Source: Fischerella sp. PCC 9431
Lineage (GTDB): Bacteria; Cyanobacteriota; Cyanobacteriia; Cyanobacteriales; Nostocaceae
Reading direction: 5' to 3'
Assembly: GCF_000447295.1 (NCBI RefSeq)
Contig: NZ_KE650771.1
Span: 3,920,282-3,984,281 of the forward strand
DNA: 64,000 nt
The notes under the pieces were generated by a model. The model did no database searches and was not told the origin of the DNA. It saw only the letters and a program-made list of their open reading frames with translations. This document shows, one piece after another, positions 34,852 through 45,193 of the stretch; within the stretch, counting starts at the first letter, position 1; each line of letters begins with the position of its first letter. Made by a program: the position numbers and the translations under genes.

Positions 34852-36231
34852 ATGGCTTGTTTTGCCACCTTAAATCAACTAATTGATGTTCTTGCTGCCC
34901 AAGGAACTAATTTATCAGATGTAGCCTTAGCAAAAATCAGTCACGGAATACAAACAGATAGCCGTATCCTCAAACCGGGTGAAGTTTTTTTGGCTTTACG
35001 CGGTGAAAAGTTTGATGGACACGAATTTATACCAATGGCGATCGCCAAAGGCGCATTAGCAGCAATTGTTGATTTTGCATACCCAAACTCAGAATTCCCT
35101 ATATTACAGGTTAAAGATACTCTCCAAGCTTATCAAAAAATTGCCAGATGGTGGCGCGATCGCTTTGATATCCCGGTAATTGGGGTGACAGGTTCTGTCG
35201 GTAAAACTACCACCAAGGAATTAATCGCCGCCGTTTTGGCAACTCAAGGAAAGGTTCACAAAACTCATGCTAATTTCAACAACGAAATTGGTGTACCGAA
35301 AACTCTGTTGGAGTTAAATACAGAACATGATTTCGCTGTTGTGGAAATGGCGATGCGAGGTAAAGGACAAATTGCCGAACTCACACAAATCGCAACTCCC
35401 ACAATTGGCGTGATTACCAATGTCGGGACAGCACATATCGAATTACTTGGTTCGGAAGCAGCGATCGCTGCTGCGAAGTGTGAGTTATTAGCAGAAATGC
35501 CCAAGGATAGTGTAGCAATTCTCAACTATGACAATCCTTTGTTGATGGAAACAGCAGCAAAAGTTTGGCAAGGCAAGATCATCACTTTTGGCTTTACTGG
35601 TGGAGACATTCAAGGTGAGTTGATAGATAACAACACCTTGGCAGTCGCAAATATGCAATTACCTCTACCAATGCCTGGTCGTCACATCGCCGCTAACTAC
35701 ATGGCAGCTTTGGCTGTAGCTCAGGTGTTGGGTATTGATTGGTCAAATCTTAAATCTGGTGTGACGGTAGATATGCCAACTGGGCGATCGCAACGGTTTG
35801 TCTTACCTAATGATGTGGTAATCTTAGATGAGACTTATAATGCTGCACCAGAAGCTATGGTAGCAGCCTTAAATTTATTAGCACAAACTCCAGGTAAACG
35901 CCGCATTGCTGTACTCGGTGCAATGAAAGAATTGGGAGAGCGATCGCGCCAATTGCATCAACGAGTCGGCGAAACTGTGCAGAAATTGAATTTAGATGCT
36001 TTGTTGGTTTTGGTAGATGGACAAGACGCCGAAACTATTGTTGAGAGTGCCAAGGGTGTTCCTTGTGAGTGTTTTACAACTCATACAGAATTAACAGCGA
36101 GATTGAAGACTTTAATGAAAGAAGGCGATCGTATTCTTTTTAAGGCAGCACATTCCGTAGGACTGGATCGGGTTGTTAGTCAATTGCGCGCAGAATTTTC
36201 CAATTCTTATACCGTTTCACAAAAATCCTAA
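34852..36231 (+). CDS. murF: UDP-N-acetylmuramoyl-tripeptide--D-alanyl-D-alanine ligase
   Basis: A 459-residue Mur ligase that adds D-Ala-D-Ala to the UDP-MurNAc-tripeptide in the cytoplasm, last step before lipid I. The N-terminal domain shows IQTDSRILKPGEVFLALRG, the central ATPase has GVTGSVGKTTTKE (P-loop) and NEIGVPKTLL, and the C-terminal part has DETYNAAPEAM and GAMKELGERS, all typical of MurF. I use ATG 34852; an in-frame TTG at 34828 adds eight residues. Length is normal. A short hairpin follows at 36252. Confidence 0.95.
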   Translation: MACFATLNQLIDVLAAQGTNLSDVALAKISHGIQTDSRILKPGEVFLALRGEKFDGHEFIPMAIAKGALAAIVDFAYPNSEFPILQVKDTLQAYQKIARWWRDRFDIPVIGVTGSVGKTTTKELIAAVLATQGKVHKTHANFNNEIGVPKTLLELNTEHDFAVVEMAMRGKGQIAELTQIATPTIGVITNVGTAHIELLGSEAAIAAAKCELLAEMPKDSVAILNYDNPLLMETAAKVWQGKIITFGFTGGDIQGELIDNNTLAVANMQLPLPMPGRHIAANYMAALAVAQVLGIDWSNLKSGVTVDMPTGRSQRFVLPNDVVILDETYNAAPEAMVAALNLLAQTPGKRRIAVLGAMKELGERSRQLHQRVGETVQKLNLDALLVLVDGQDAETIVESAKGVPCECFTTHTELTARLKTLMKEGDRILFKAAHSVGLDRVVSQLRAEFSNSYTVSQKS

Positions 36232-36251
36232 TACATTTTGGATTTTTCTAG

Positions 36252-36271
36252 GGGCGTACAACTCTACGCCC
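36252..36271 (+). terminator. hairpin after murF
   Basis: GGGCGTA, loop CAACTC, TACGCCC: a perfect 7-bp GC-rich stem 20 bases after the murF stop. No long T-run follows, so termination efficiency is uncertain. Confidence 0.5.
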
Positions 36272-36579
36272 TTACCGATATATTTTGATCATATTTAAAG
36301 ACTGCTATGAGACTTTCTTAGCGAGAATAATTTATTATATCTGAAGTTAGATGGTATTTTTTGTAAAAAATTCTATTATTAATATTTGCATAATATTAGT
36401 CTATCAAAATTTAAATAATAAATATTGCTTGCATTTGATAAGTAATTAAGGTTATCAGTTGAAATTAATGAAGATAAAATCTAAAATTCAATTATAAAAA
36501 TTAAATATTAAAAGTAAATTTAGTGTGAGAAAAAACATAAAATTTTAATTCTATTTTTTATAAAAATTAAACCTTTAAT
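36272..36579. other. AT-rich intergenic region
   Basis: About 310 very AT-rich bases with poly-T and poly-A tracts and no ORF. Probably the promoter region of the HMA2-type gene. Confidence 0.5.
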
Positions 36580-37194
36580 ATGACTGAGAAAAAACTGTAT
36601 AATCCTCACAAAATTCCTATTGCCAATTCATCTAAACGTTCTCGGCAGAAAAACTCTACCTTATCTAAGAATGCAGCGCCACGCGAAAAGATATCCTATA
36701 GAGTTGCTCATGTAATTCCTGGACGTATCCGTTTTCATATTCCTCGACTTGGTAAAGATTCTGAATATGCAGAGAAACTCAAGTTGGTGATACAATCGAC
36801 TCCCAACATTACTGATGTTCGTATTAACCCATCTGCTGCATCCATTGTGATCAAGTATCAACCATGCACAGTTTCAGATCAAGAAATGCGATCGCATCTG
36901 GTGAATCTAATTCAGAATGCTCCAAATATAGTAGTACCACAGCAAGGAACGGCACAAACATTTGTAGGAGCAATTTTCGATGCTTTTGTCAATTTAATTG
37001 ACAGTATACGTAACATCAATAAGGCACGTAGCGCCGTTGTGCATCAGCCTCCCAAGAGGAACGCTGTAGAGCGAATGCTTTCGGCAGCTAAAAAGATAAT
37101 GAATTGGCTAAAATCAGCCATAATATTTACTTTACCTAAGCGATCGCCTGTTGCAAATTCTACCTTTTTCCCAGAAAATAGAGCGACCACTTAG
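36580..37194 (+). CDS. HMA2-domain protein
   Basis: A 204-residue protein. After a basic, disordered N-terminus (1-40), residues 42-110 contain AHVIPGRIRFHIPRLG and ITDVRINPSAASIVIKY, the beta-alpha-beta pattern of HMA2 (heavy-metal-associated-like) domains. These lack the CxxC metal site of true HMA domains and often sit with P-type ATPases or membrane proteins. No transmembrane helix is certain; about 120-140 and 170-190 are amphipathic. The partner is not in the window. Confidence 0.75.
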   Translation: MTEKKLYNPHKIPIANSSKRSRQKNSTLSKNAAPREKISYRVAHVIPGRIRFHIPRLGKDSEYAEKLKLVIQSTPNITDVRINPSAASIVIKYQPCTVSDQEMRSHLVNLIQNAPNIVVPQQGTAQTFVGAIFDAFVNLIDSIRNINKARSAVVHQPPKRNAVERMLSAAKKIMNWLKSAIIFTLPKRSPVANSTFFPENRATT

Positions 37195-37389
37195 AGGACA
37201 ATGGGGTGATCAGGCAGTCCCAATGAAAATAGGACTCTTCCTACACACATATACCCTTATACCCATTTTCAAGAACGACTTTGGATAAATTTTTAAGTCA
37301 ATTTTGTGTAGAATTTAACAACCAAATATAGTTAAGAGTTCTGAATAGTAAGTAATATTCTGAACTCCTAACTATTAATTCCTAATTTT

Positions 37390-37974
37390 ATGAGCAGCAT
37401 TTATCCACCTTTAGAAACCCAACGTTTAATCCTTCGAGACTTTGTAGAATCAGATTGGCAAGCAGTACATGCATACGCTTGTGATCTAGAAGTTGTTCGC
37501 TATTTGCCCTTCGGCCCCAATAGCGAAGAAGATACTAAAAATTATTTGCATACAGAGATTAAAAGCAGACGCAAGAAAATACGTGAGCATTTTACATTTG
37601 CGATCGCATTAAAAGCAGATAAACAAGTCATCGGTTCGTGTCGGATTTCTATAAGCGATCGCAATAAACAAGAAGGTTCGATTGGATACTGTTTGACTAA
37701 GCAATATTGGGGTCAAGGGTATGGAACTGAAGTGGCACGGAAGTTATTAGAGTTTGGTTTTAAGCAATTAAGTTTACATCGGATTTTTGCTTTTTGTCAT
37801 CCCAAAAATAAAGCTTCGATGCGAGTGTTGATTAAAGTTGGGATGCGACAGGAGGGTTATCTGCGAGAGTATGAATGGAGTAGAGGAGAATGGCAAGACA
37901 GGCTACTATTTGCGATCTTGGATCGGGAAATGATGCAGATGCAATTGCTTGGTATTGAGGCTGAAAAAGTGTAG
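37390..37974 (+). CDS. GNAT family N-acetyltransferase (RimJ/RimL type)
   Basis: A 194-residue acetyltransferase. The N-terminal LETQRLILRDFVESDWQAV is typical of RimJ/RimL-like enzymes. The acetyl-CoA loop is YWGQGYGTEVARKLLEFG (Q/RxxGxG/A form), followed by HRIFAFCHPKNKASMRVLIK and GMRQEGYLREYEW. It transfers acetyl from acetyl-CoA to an amine, either a protein N-terminus or a small molecule. Substrate unknown. It is preceded by STRR-free spacer and is probably monocistronic. Confidence 0.93.
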   Translation: MSSIYPPLETQRLILRDFVESDWQAVHAYACDLEVVRYLPFGPNSEEDTKNYLHTEIKSRRKKIREHFTFAIALKADKQVIGSCRISISDRNKQEGSIGYCLTKQYWGQGYGTEVARKLLEFGFKQLSLHRIFAFCHPKNKASMRVLIKVGMRQEGYLREYEWSRGEWQDRLLFAILDREMMQMQLLGIEAEKV

Positions 37975-38028
37975 AGCGATCGCACTCTGTCAACAAAGTC
38001 GAAAATTCCTATCCCTTGCAATTGCAAC

Positions 38029-38652
38029 TTATTCTGGTTTTATCCAGCCTTTAATAATAGCTTTGCAAATATTAACATAAGAGTTATCTAAAAATTCTTC
38101 GATAGCAACTTCGCTACCAGCTTGTAATGCACCAACAACACGACGCTTAAAGCTAGGAGTCGTTTCGTCATTAACGTAAGTAATCTTTTCAGACTCAGTA
38201 GCAGTAGGATTAGTTTTCTCCAATTGCTTGAGAAGTTGTTGAATTTCTGCTGCGGCTTTAGCTAGAGTCTGTTTTTGCTCAGAGTGAAAGAAAGTATTGT
38301 TATCCGAACGAGCATATTTTCCTACAGCCCCAGCTTGCCCAATGTTATATGTATCGCCACTCATTTTATTCTCCACAATTACTTCAGAAACAGGTCTTCC
38401 TTTTACAAAGCGATTGATAAAATCTCCAACTTGAAATAACAAGTTATTTTGTGAATATTCAAAAAGCCGAATATTCAAATCTTGAATACGATATTTTCTT
38501 TCTATTATGAAGTTCTTAGGAATTTTTGTGATTCCTAAATCTGAAGCTTTAATATTAGCTATCCAAAATTCGCTAAGATGGGAATCATCGTATAGAGCTG
38601 CGTATAGCTCCTGATCTTTATAAAAGAACTTTATTTGGTGAACCCAAGCCAT
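38029..38652 (-). CDS. modular cyanobacterial protein of unknown function (207 aa)
   Basis: A 207-residue protein. The N-terminal half (1-90, AWVHQIKFFYKDQELYAALY) looks like a small beta-rich domain. The C-terminal half starts with GDTYNIGQAGAVGKYARSDN, then NTFFHSEQKQTLAKAAAEIQ (coiled helix), TPSFKRRVVGALQAG and IIKGWIKPE. I recall this C-terminal module attached to varied N-terminal domains in many filamentous cyanobacteria, often beside signalling or conflict proteins. No catalytic motif or membrane segment. Biochemical role unknown. Confidence 0.65.
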   Translation of the reverse strand: MAWVHQIKFFYKDQELYAALYDDSHLSEFWIANIKASDLGITKIPKNFIIERKYRIQDLNIRLFEYSQNNLLFQVGDFINRFVKGRPVSEVIVENKMSGDTYNIGQAGAVGKYARSDNNTFFHSEQKQTLAKAAAEIQQLLKQLEKTNPTATESEKITYVNDETTPSFKRRVVGALQAGSEVAIEEFLDNSYVNICKAIIKGWIKPE

Positions 38653-38764
38653 TTCCCTTTTCCTTAATTTGCTTATCTAACTTGACAGTAGTGGCAGCAT
38701 CTGTATCAAAAATCCTGATTGTTCGTAACTCATACTGTTTTTCCAGTTCATAACGTTGTTTCAT
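38618..38764 (-). CDS. possible small upstream ORF (48 aa)
   Basis: ATG 38764 to TAA 38618: MKQRYELEKQYELRTIRIFD, then TDAATTVKLDKQIKEKGNGL and eight more residues. It overlaps the 5' end of the 207-residue gene by 35 bases in another frame. Amino acid composition is plausible for a small helical protein or a gene fragment. No homologue recognised. Confidence 0.3.
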   Translation of the reverse strand: MKQRYELEKQYELRTIRIFDTDAATTVKLDKQIKEKGNGLGSPNKVLL

Positions 38765-38958
38765 GTGTTTGATGACACAAAGGCAATCGGTTAGTTCCTA
38801 GTTGCGGACTTAGATTTAATTTCTTCTTAGCTACAATTACAGAAAATCCCATTACGGATTTATACAAAAATTTGAAATGATAAAACCGCCTATGTGTCAC
38901 AAATAACAACACAATAAGCGGTTTCCTACATAATATTTAGCAGCTTTAACAGCCTCTA

Positions 38959-40059
38959 TTAATTCATTGCCCCAGAAGCAGCAAGTTCAGCCAAGCGTTC
39001 TTGCTGGTCTTGAGAGATACAAGATTGTACCAGTGATTCTATATCACCTTCGAGAACCGGGTTAAGAGAGAAGTTTTGACCAAGACGATGGTCAGTGACT
39101 CGGTTATCCTTATAATTATAGGTGCGGATTTTTTCGGAACGTGACCCTGTACCTACTTGCGATCGCCGCATGGAAGTTACAGCTTCTTGTTGTTCGCGTA
39201 ACTTCATTTCATACAGCTTAGCTCGCAAAATCTGCATTGCCCGTTCTTTGTTTTGTAACTGGCTGCGTTCTTCGGTACAGAAAATCCGAATCCCCGTTGG
39301 TTTGTGCATCAAGTCAACGGCAGTTTCTACTTTGTTGACGTTTTGTCCACCAGCACCACCAGACCGCGCCGTACTCATTTCAATATCTTTCGGGTCAATG
39401 TGGATTTCCACATCATCGACTTCTGGCATGATCGCCACGGTAGCTGTAGAAGTGTGGACTCTTCCTCCGGCCTCGGTGACAGGTACACGTTGGACGCGAT
39501 GTACTCCCGCTTCAAATTTTAATTTGCTGTAAACGCTGTCTCCCTGAATTTCCAGGATTGCTTCTTTAAAGCCACCCATTTCCGCTAGGGATTCACTGAC
39601 TAGCTTGACTCGCCAACCTTGAGTGTCAGCGTAGCGAGAATACATCCGTACTAAGTCCCCTGCCCATATACTAGCTTCTTCACCCCCAGTTCCTGCTCGA
39701 ATTTCCAACATGATGTTTTTATCGTCGTTGGGGTCACGGGGTAGCAGTAATATTTTCAGGCGGTTTTCTAAGTATTCTATTTTCTCTTCTAATTCTTGAA
39801 CTTCCAGGGCTGCCATTTCTTGCAGTTCGGCATCTCCCTGAGATTCTTTCAGTATTTGCCGGGCCCCAATTAGTTCTTCTTGGGCTGTTTTCCAAGTTTC
39901 ATAAGTATTAACTACCTCTTCTAACCCTGAGCGTGCTTTTGCTACTTTCTGATATTCATCAGGATTTTTGGCAGTATCGGGGTCAGCAAGACGACGGGTT
40001 AATTCATTAAAAGTTTGTTCAACAGATCTAAGTTTCTCCAGTAGATATTGTTCAGCCAT
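38959..40059 (-). CDS. prfA: peptide chain release factor 1
   Basis: A 366-residue class I release factor acting at UAA and UAG. The tripeptide anticodon PVT ([10 protein letters not shown]) identifies RF1 rather than RF2 (SPF). [10 protein letters not shown] carries the GGQ that triggers peptidyl-tRNA hydrolysis. The N-terminal helical domain and C-terminal [19 protein letters not shown] are standard. AAGGAG precedes the ATG. Last gene of the ribosomal cluster on this strand, about 100 bases after rpmE. Confidence 0.97.
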   Translation of the reverse strand: MAEQYLLEKLRSVEQTFNELTRRLADPDTAKNPDEYQKVAKARSGLEEVVNTYETWKTAQEELIGARQILKESQGDAELQEMAALEVQELEEKIEYLENRLKILLLPRDPNDDKNIMLEIRAGTGGEEASIWAGDLVRMYSRYADTQGWRVKLVSESLAEMGGFKEAILEIQGDSVYSKLKFEAGVHRVQRVPVTEAGGRVHTSTATVAIMPEVDDVEIHIDPKDIEMSTARSGGAGGQNVNKVETAVDLMHKPTGIRIFCTEERSQLQNKERAMQILRAKLYEMKLREQQEAVTSMRRSQVGTGSRSEKIRTYNYKDNRVTDHRLGQNFSLNPVLEGDIESLVQSCISQDQQERLAELAASGAMN

Positions 40060-40161
40060 GATGAGTGCGATCGCTCCTTAAAATAACAAATTGGCCTGAG
40101 CATTTATGACAAGCGACCCAGCAGATGCAGGGTCGTCATTACCAGCAACAGAGCCAAAGCG

Positions 40162-40404
40162 CTACTTTTTCTTTTTGCCACCAGAAGCTTGATCGCCGCC
40201 TCTCATGCCATACTTCCGCATGAAGCGCTCAACACGACCTTCAGTGTCAATAATCTTTTGAGTGCCGGTGTAAAAGGGGTGGTTTCCAGACCAAACATCT
40301 ACGTGCAGTTCTGGCTTTGTGGAGCCGACGGTCATCACAACTTGACCGTTGCAGTAAACTTTAGCCTCTGGATACCACTCAGGATGAATACCAGGTTTAG
40401 CCAT
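40162..40404 (-). CDS. rpmE: 50S ribosomal protein L31
   Basis: An 80-residue L31 (KPGIHPEWYPEAKVYCNGQV, GNHPFYTGTQKIIDTEGRVE, basic tail GGKKKK). Only one Cys is present, so the zinc-binding four-Cys set of the E. coli type is missing, as is usual for the Cys-poor (C-) form. Between rpsI and prfA, as in other cyanobacteria. Confidence 0.95.
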   Translation of the reverse strand: MAKPGIHPEWYPEAKVYCNGQVVMTVGSTKPELHVDVWSGNHPFYTGTQKIIDTEGRVERFMRKYGMRGGDQASGGKKKK

Positions 40405-40454
40405 TGTTCCTTATGTGGTGAATATACTACAATTATAACTTTTGTGTTTGATTA

Positions 40455-40609
40455 GAACTAGGAATCGGGGATTGGGGATCGGTGATCAGGGAAAGGGAAT
40501 TGGAAGGGGTACAGCGAGACGGGAAAAGGTAATTTAGGATATGAAATTAGCATATTGATAATTTTCCCAATCCCCGATTCCCGATCCCCGATCCCTGATC
40601 CCCAGTCTC
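40455..40609. repeat. inverted STRR tracts between rpmE and rpsI
   Basis: GGAATCGGGGATTGGGGATC (about 40462-40500) is complemented by CCCAATCCCCGATTCCCGAT at about 40565-40608. The transcript could fold into a long hairpin between the two genes. The units are heptamer-type STRR. Confidence 0.65.
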
Positions 40610-41026
40610 TTAACGCTTGGAGTACTGGGGTGCTTTGCGAGCCTTGTGCAAACCATATTTTTTCCGTTCTTTTGCACGGGGATCGCGAGTGAGATAGCCT
40701 TCACCTTTGAGAGGTGAGCGGTTATCGGGGTCGAGTTGACACAAAGCACGAGCCACTCCCAAACGTATCGAGTTGGCTTGTCCAGTCAAGCCACCGCCTT
40801 CGGCTTTCACCAAAATATCATATTCGTTTTCCAATCCTAGAGTTTCTAAAGGCGCTTTGATGCCTCCGAGATAATTAGGATTGAATTGGAAATATAAATC
40901 TCCAGGTTTACCATTGACAATCAATTGTCCGCTACCTGGAATTAGGCGTACTCTTGCGACTGCGGACTTACGTCGGCCAGTACCCCAGTACATAGCGCGA
41001 CCGCTAGTGTTTTCTGTTGCTTGCAT
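40610..41026 (-). CDS. rpsI: 30S ribosomal protein S9
   Basis: A 138-residue S9 with [19 protein letters not shown] near the N-terminus and the conserved basic C-terminus [17 protein letters not shown] that reaches the P-site tRNA. The start overlaps the last base of the rplM stop (TAATG), a coupled pair conserved in bacteria. Confidence 0.97.
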   Translation of the reverse strand: MQATENTSGRAMYWGTGRRKSAVARVRLIPGSGQLIVNGKPGDLYFQFNPNYLGGIKAPLETLGLENEYDILVKAEGGGLTGQANSIRLGVARALCQLDPDNRSPLKGEGYLTRDPRAKERKKYGLHKARKAPQYSKR

Positions 41027-41481
41027 TAATCTTTTGCTCCTGGAATAGTATTAATTTTTAGCTCTTTGGGTTTTTGAGCATCGTGGGGATGAGTAGGGCC
41101 AGCGTACACTTTTAACTTGGTGAACAACTGTCGTCCCAAGCTATTTTTCGGTAGCATTCCTTTGACTGCGTGTTCAATAATCCGTTCTGGTAAACGTCCT
41201 TGAAGTTTGGCAAAAGTTTCTGTTTTCATTCCGCCAGGACGACCGGAGTGACGATGGTATATTTTTTGGGTACGCTTTTTACCGGTTACGGCTACTTTTT
41301 CAGCATTGACTACAATTACGAAGTCGCCTGTATCCAGGTGGGGTGTGAATTCGGGTTTGTTTTTGCCTCGCAAAACCATAGCGATTTCGCTCGCTAGGCG
41401 ACCAAGACGTTTGTCTGTGGCGTCTACGACGTACCAATCACGCGTTATAGAATCAGTAGGAGGAAGATATGTTTTGTTCAT
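41026..41481 (-). CDS. rplM: 50S ribosomal protein L13
   Basis: A 151-residue L13 with [36 protein letters not shown] and [14 protein letters not shown]. It binds 23S rRNA early in assembly. Paired with rpsI. An STRR-like run of TTGTCTTTTGTC lies between it and truA. Confidence 0.97.
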   Translation of the reverse strand: MNKTYLPPTDSITRDWYVVDATDKRLGRLASEIAMVLRGKNKPEFTPHLDTGDFVIVVNAEKVAVTGKKRTQKIYHRHSGRPGGMKTETFAKLQGRLPERIIEHAVKGMLPKNSLGRQLFTKLKVYAGPTHPHDAQKPKELKINTIPGAKD

Positions 41482-41595
41482 GGTTAATTGTTAATTGTTG
41501 TTTGTTATTTGTCTTTTGTCATTAGTCATTTGTTTTTTGTCTTTTGTCTTGTGTCTTGTGTTTAATACTAATAACAAATGACCATTGACCAATGA

Positions 41596-42423
41596 CTAAT
41601 GACTCATGACAAATAGAGGCTGAGTGTCAAACCAAACTTCTTGTAAAAAAGGAAAATCTGGATAACCAACTCGTAATAAACATAAGCCGTGGGCAGGTGC
41701 AGCATATTTCACTTCTTCTCGGCGTTCATTTTTCCAGAGGTCAGTGAATTCAGCAAGCGATCGCTCTCCATTACCTACCTGCACCAACATTCCTACTAAT
41801 AGCCGCACCATGCCATACAAAAATCCATTTGCTTGGATTTCAATATGAATAAACGGTCCATTTCGATAACACTCTACTGCTTGCACTTCAACCCAAGAGT
41901 GCTTACGTGCTGAGTTGCTGCGGTGAAACGCTGCTAAATGATGGTTTCCAAGTAGGGGTTTCAATGCTCCCTGAATTAAAAATTCATCCAGGGGTACATG
42001 GTAGTAATGCCAACTGAAGTGCCTCACAAACAAGTTGGGCTGTTTTCCAGTGTATATGGTGTAGCGATAACGCCGATACGCTGCACTAAAGCGAGCGTGC
42101 CAAGTTTGGCTTACACCTGCCGAAGCTAAAATCAATATGTCTTCGGGCAGGTAACTATTTAGCACAGTTGCCCATTTGTGAGCTGGAATTTTACCAGTCG
42201 CATCAAAATGAGCTACTTGAGCGGCGGCGTGAACTCCACTATCAGTACGTCCCGCACCGTGTAATGTCACAGAATGACCTAGTAAATTCGCTAAGACTTT
42301 CTCTATTTCTTCCTGTACACTACGGTGTTGTGGTTGCCTTTGCCAGCCATGAAAATGAGTGCCCAGGTATTGAATTACCAGGGCGACTCGCTGTTTTAGT
42401 GGAGGCTGGTGGCTTTCTAACAT
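41596..42423 (-). CDS. truA: tRNA pseudouridine synthase A
   Basis: A 275-residue TruA that makes pseudouridine 38-40 in the tRNA anticodon arm. GAGRTDSGVHAAAQV contains the catalytic Asp; SYLPEDILIL and ANGFLYGMVRLLVG are conserved. Its position between rplQ and rplM is standard in cyanobacteria. Confidence 0.96.
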   Translation of the reverse strand: MLESHQPPLKQRVALVIQYLGTHFHGWQRQPQHRSVQEEIEKVLANLLGHSVTLHGAGRTDSGVHAAAQVAHFDATGKIPAHKWATVLNSYLPEDILILASAGVSQTWHARFSAAYRRYRYTIYTGKQPNLFVRHFSWHYYHVPLDEFLIQGALKPLLGNHHLAAFHRSNSARKHSWVEVQAVECYRNGPFIHIEIQANGFLYGMVRLLVGMLVQVGNGERSLAEFTDLWKNERREEVKYAAPAHGLCLLRVGYPDFPFLQEVWFDTQPLFVMSH

Positions 42424-42535
42424 AGAATCAACTTAAGGCTGAAGTGTGTAGACGCCCTTTGGGCGGCTTTGTGCAGGTTAGTTTGAAGTATAAAATGTGA
42501 TTTTTTACCTTCTGTCTCCTGCCTTCTGCCTTCTT

Positions 42536-42886
42536 TTATACCAGTTCAATAATTGCCATTTCAGCATTATCACCACGACGCGGTATCGTGTGCAGGATAC
42601 GGGTATAGCCGCCCTGACGATTTGCGTAACGAGTGGGAGCTTGCTCAAACAGAGCATGAACTAGTTGTTTATCGTAAATGTAGCCAAGGGCTTGACGACG
42701 GGATGATAAGGAACCGTCTTTGGCTAAAGTGATCATTTTATCGACTTCGGATCTCAGCACCTTAGCTCGTTGTAGAGTGGTGGTGATTCGACCATGACGA
42801 ATTAACTCAGTGGTGAGGGCGCGCAACAGAGCGCGACGTTGATCAGCTGGTTTGCTGAGTTTTTTAACACGACAACGGTGACGCAT
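42536..42886 (-). CDS. rplQ: 50S ribosomal protein L17
   Basis: A 116-residue L17 ([57 protein letters not shown]), full length. About 95 bases after rpoA. A small GC hairpin motif lies between it and truA (about 42450-42470). Confidence 0.97.
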   Translation of the reverse strand: MRHRCRVKKLSKPADQRRALLRALTTELIRHGRITTTLQRAKVLRSEVDKMITLAKDGSLSSRRQALGYIYDKQLVHALFEQAPTRYANRQGGYTRILHTIPRRGDNAEMAIIELV

Positions 42887-42980
42887 AACTATGAACCATT
42901 TTAAAGATAGTACTTACTAAGAAAGTTTTTAGTTAGTCCATAGTCTAGTCATTAATTAACTATTGACTATTGACTATTGA

Positions 42981-43928
42981 CTAACCGTGTTTAGAAGCCC
43001 TTTCAGTTGGTAGGGTAATACCCAAACGTCGCTGTAGTGCTTCGACTACTTCTTCTGCTGACTTCTGACCAAAGTTTTTAATTTCTAATAGGTCTTCTTG
43101 GGTGTAATCCAATAAGTCTGCTACAGAGTTGACTTGAGCGCGTTTGAGACAGTTATAAGCTCTTACAGAAAGCTGTAACTCTTCAATCGGAATCTGAGCT
43201 GTAGGGTCATCTGGGATATCAGAATCTGTATCTGTTTGCCTGATATCAATATCTTTTAAGGGATTGAATAACTCTACCAAGATTCCTGCTGCCGAGGAGA
43301 GAGCTTCTTGAGGGCTAAGACTGCCATTTGTCCAAACTTCTATCAGCAATCTATCTCTTGGCATTCCATTATCGCCACGAGTTTCTTCTACACTGTAGTT
43401 AACTTTCCTGACTGGCATGAATACCGAGTCGATTTGCAGAAAGTCTAGAGATGTGGCTTCCTCACGACCCCGTTCTACGGTGCGATACCCTTTACCTTTT
43501 TCGATCCGAAATTCCATCTCTAGTTTTCCCCCTTCTGCGAGGGTTGCTATATATTGGGTCGGATCGATAACTTCTACTTCACTCGGTAAATCAAAGTGTG
43601 CTGATGTGACTGTAGCCGGACCTGTAACAAGTAAACGACCTATCTGGGGTTGAGCAGAATAACTTTTGAGGATGATTTCCTTCATTTTCATGAGGATTTC
43701 TAGTACATCCTCTCTCACACCTGGAACGGTGGCAAATTCGTGCGTTACTCCTGCAATGCGTACTGCTGTTACAGCCGTACCTTCTAAATTTGACAACAAT
43801 ACCCGTCTGAGGGCGTTGCCAACGGTAGTTCCTTGACCCCGCTCTAGAGGTTCTAGGATAAATTTACTATAGTGGCTCCGACTTTCCTCTGTACTGGACT
43901 CTATACATTCAATTTGAAACTGCGCCAC
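42981..43928 (-). CDS. rpoA: DNA-directed RNA polymerase subunit alpha
   Basis: A 315-residue alpha subunit. The N-terminal dimerisation domain includes LEPLERGQGTTVGNALRRVL; the linker has TDSDIPDDPTAQIPIEEL; the C-terminal domain has LKRAQVNSVADLLDYTQEDL and the helix-hairpin-helix NFGQKSAEEVVEAL that contacts UP elements and activators. Length is normal. It is separated from rpsK by 327 bases containing STRR-like TTATCAG repeats. Confidence 0.97.
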   Translation of the reverse strand: MAQFQIECIESSTEESRSHYSKFILEPLERGQGTTVGNALRRVLLSNLEGTAVTAVRIAGVTHEFATVPGVREDVLEILMKMKEIILKSYSAQPQIGRLLVTGPATVTSAHFDLPSEVEVIDPTQYIATLAEGGKLEMEFRIEKGKGYRTVERGREEATSLDFLQIDSVFMPVRKVNYSVEETRGDNGMPRDRLLIEVWTNGSLSPQEALSSAAGILVELFNPLKDIDIRQTDTDSDIPDDPTAQIPIEELQLSVRAYNCLKRAQVNSVADLLDYTQEDLLEIKNFGQKSAEEVVEALQRRLGITLPTERASKHG

Positions 43929-44255
43929 GGAGTAGCCTCCCTTGCTTTCAGGTCTTGCTAGTAGACAGAATATCTGCCTACAAATTTGGATTTTTGCCTT
44001 GTGTTTGAGGTTAATTAAACAGGATTAAGTTTAAGTATCTACAAACTTTACAGGCGCTACTATTTTTAGGTTTTCCGAAGTTTTATAGCCCCTCACCATA
44101 ACTAGGGCTTTTCGGACTTCGGACGGCCACTATAAGTGTGAGGGAAACAGTTATCAGTTGTCAGTTATCAGGTATCAGTTATCACAGTATTAGTTGCTCT
44201 TGACTGTTCACTGTTAACTCCTAACTGACCACCTTTACCACCCAACAAGTCGTAT
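43929..44255. other. rpsK-rpoA spacer with STRR
   Basis: A 327-base spacer, unusually long within the operon. TTATCAGTTGTCAGTTATCAG and similar 7-10-base steps occur at about 44150-44185. A separate promoter for rpoA could lie here, but I cannot point to one. Confidence 0.5.
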
Positions 44256-44651
44256 TTAGACTCGACGGCGTTTGGGAGGACGGCAGCCATTGTGAGGAAT
44301 TGGGGTAATATCCCGAATGAGCGTAATTTCGAGTCCAGCTCCTTGCAGTGCGCGGATTGCTGTTTCCCGGCCTGCTCCTGGACCGCTTACCATGACCTCA
44401 ATTTGGCGCATTCCCTGATCAATCGCTCGGCGTGCTGCACTTTCGGCGGCGGTTTGGGCTGCAAAGGGAGTTCCCTTTTTGGCTCCTTTAAAACCGCTAG
44501 AACCAGCACTCGCCCAAGAGATCACATCTCCGTTTTGATCAGTGATGGTGACAATGCTATTGTTGAAAGTAGATTGGATGTAAGCAACACCATTTGGTAC
44601 GTTGCGTTTTTGTTTTTTGCTCCCGGTCTTTTTGCTTGGTTGTCGCGCCAT
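44256..44651 (-). CDS. rpsK: 30S ribosomal protein S11
   Basis: A 131-residue S11 ([40 protein letters not shown]-terminal [18 protein letters not shown]), forming part of the 30S platform. Follows rpsM by about 54 bases. Confidence 0.97.
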   Translation of the reverse strand: MARQPSKKTGSKKQKRNVPNGVAYIQSTFNNSIVTITDQNGDVISWASAGSSGFKGAKKGTPFAAQTAAESAARRAIDQGMRQIEVMVSGPGAGRETAIRALQGAGLEITLIRDITPIPHNGCRPPKRRRV

Positions 44652-44705
44652 ATCGTTGTGATTGGATGAATGTAAAACTTGCCAGCAGCAAGCGTTGTCA
44701 AAAGT

Positions 44706-45086
44706 TTATTTCCCTGGTGCTTTCTTCTTACCAGCGACTGTTTGTCGTCTTCCACGACGGGTACGGGCATTGGTACGAGTTCTCTGTCCTCTTACCGGCA
44801 AGCCCATGCGATGACGACGCCCTCTGTATGTACCAATTTCAACCAGGCGCTTGATATTCAATGCTTCCCAGCGCCTCAAGTCACCTTCGACTTGATAGTT
44901 TTGTTCTACTTCTCCTCGTAGGGCTGCTACGTCAGCATCACTGAGATCTTTTACCCGGGTGTCTGGATTGACACCTGTAGCCTCTAAAATCTCCTGCGAT
45001 CGCGATAGACCAATTCCATAAATATAAGTCAGACCGATCTCAACACGCTTGTCGCGTGGTAGGTCTACTCCGGCAATACGTGCCAC
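44706..45086 (-). CDS. rpsM: 30S ribosomal protein S13
   Basis: A 126-residue S13 ([40 protein letters not shown], basic tail), in the 30S head contacting P-site tRNA. Preceded by rpmJ. Confidence 0.97.
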   Translation of the reverse strand: MARIAGVDLPRDKRVEIGLTYIYGIGLSRSQEILEATGVNPDTRVKDLSDADVAALRGEVEQNYQVEGDLRRWEALNIKRLVEIGTYRGRRHRMGLPVRGQRTRTNARTRRGRRQTVAGKKKAPGK

Positions 45087-45193
45087 AACAATTGTCTCCC
45101 TAAATTTGCTTGCTAGTGATGTAAGTTAGTGTATGGACGATGATTTTTTCGTTTCACTTCACCAAGTTTTAAGAGTCGCGCCTCAAAGTCGCT

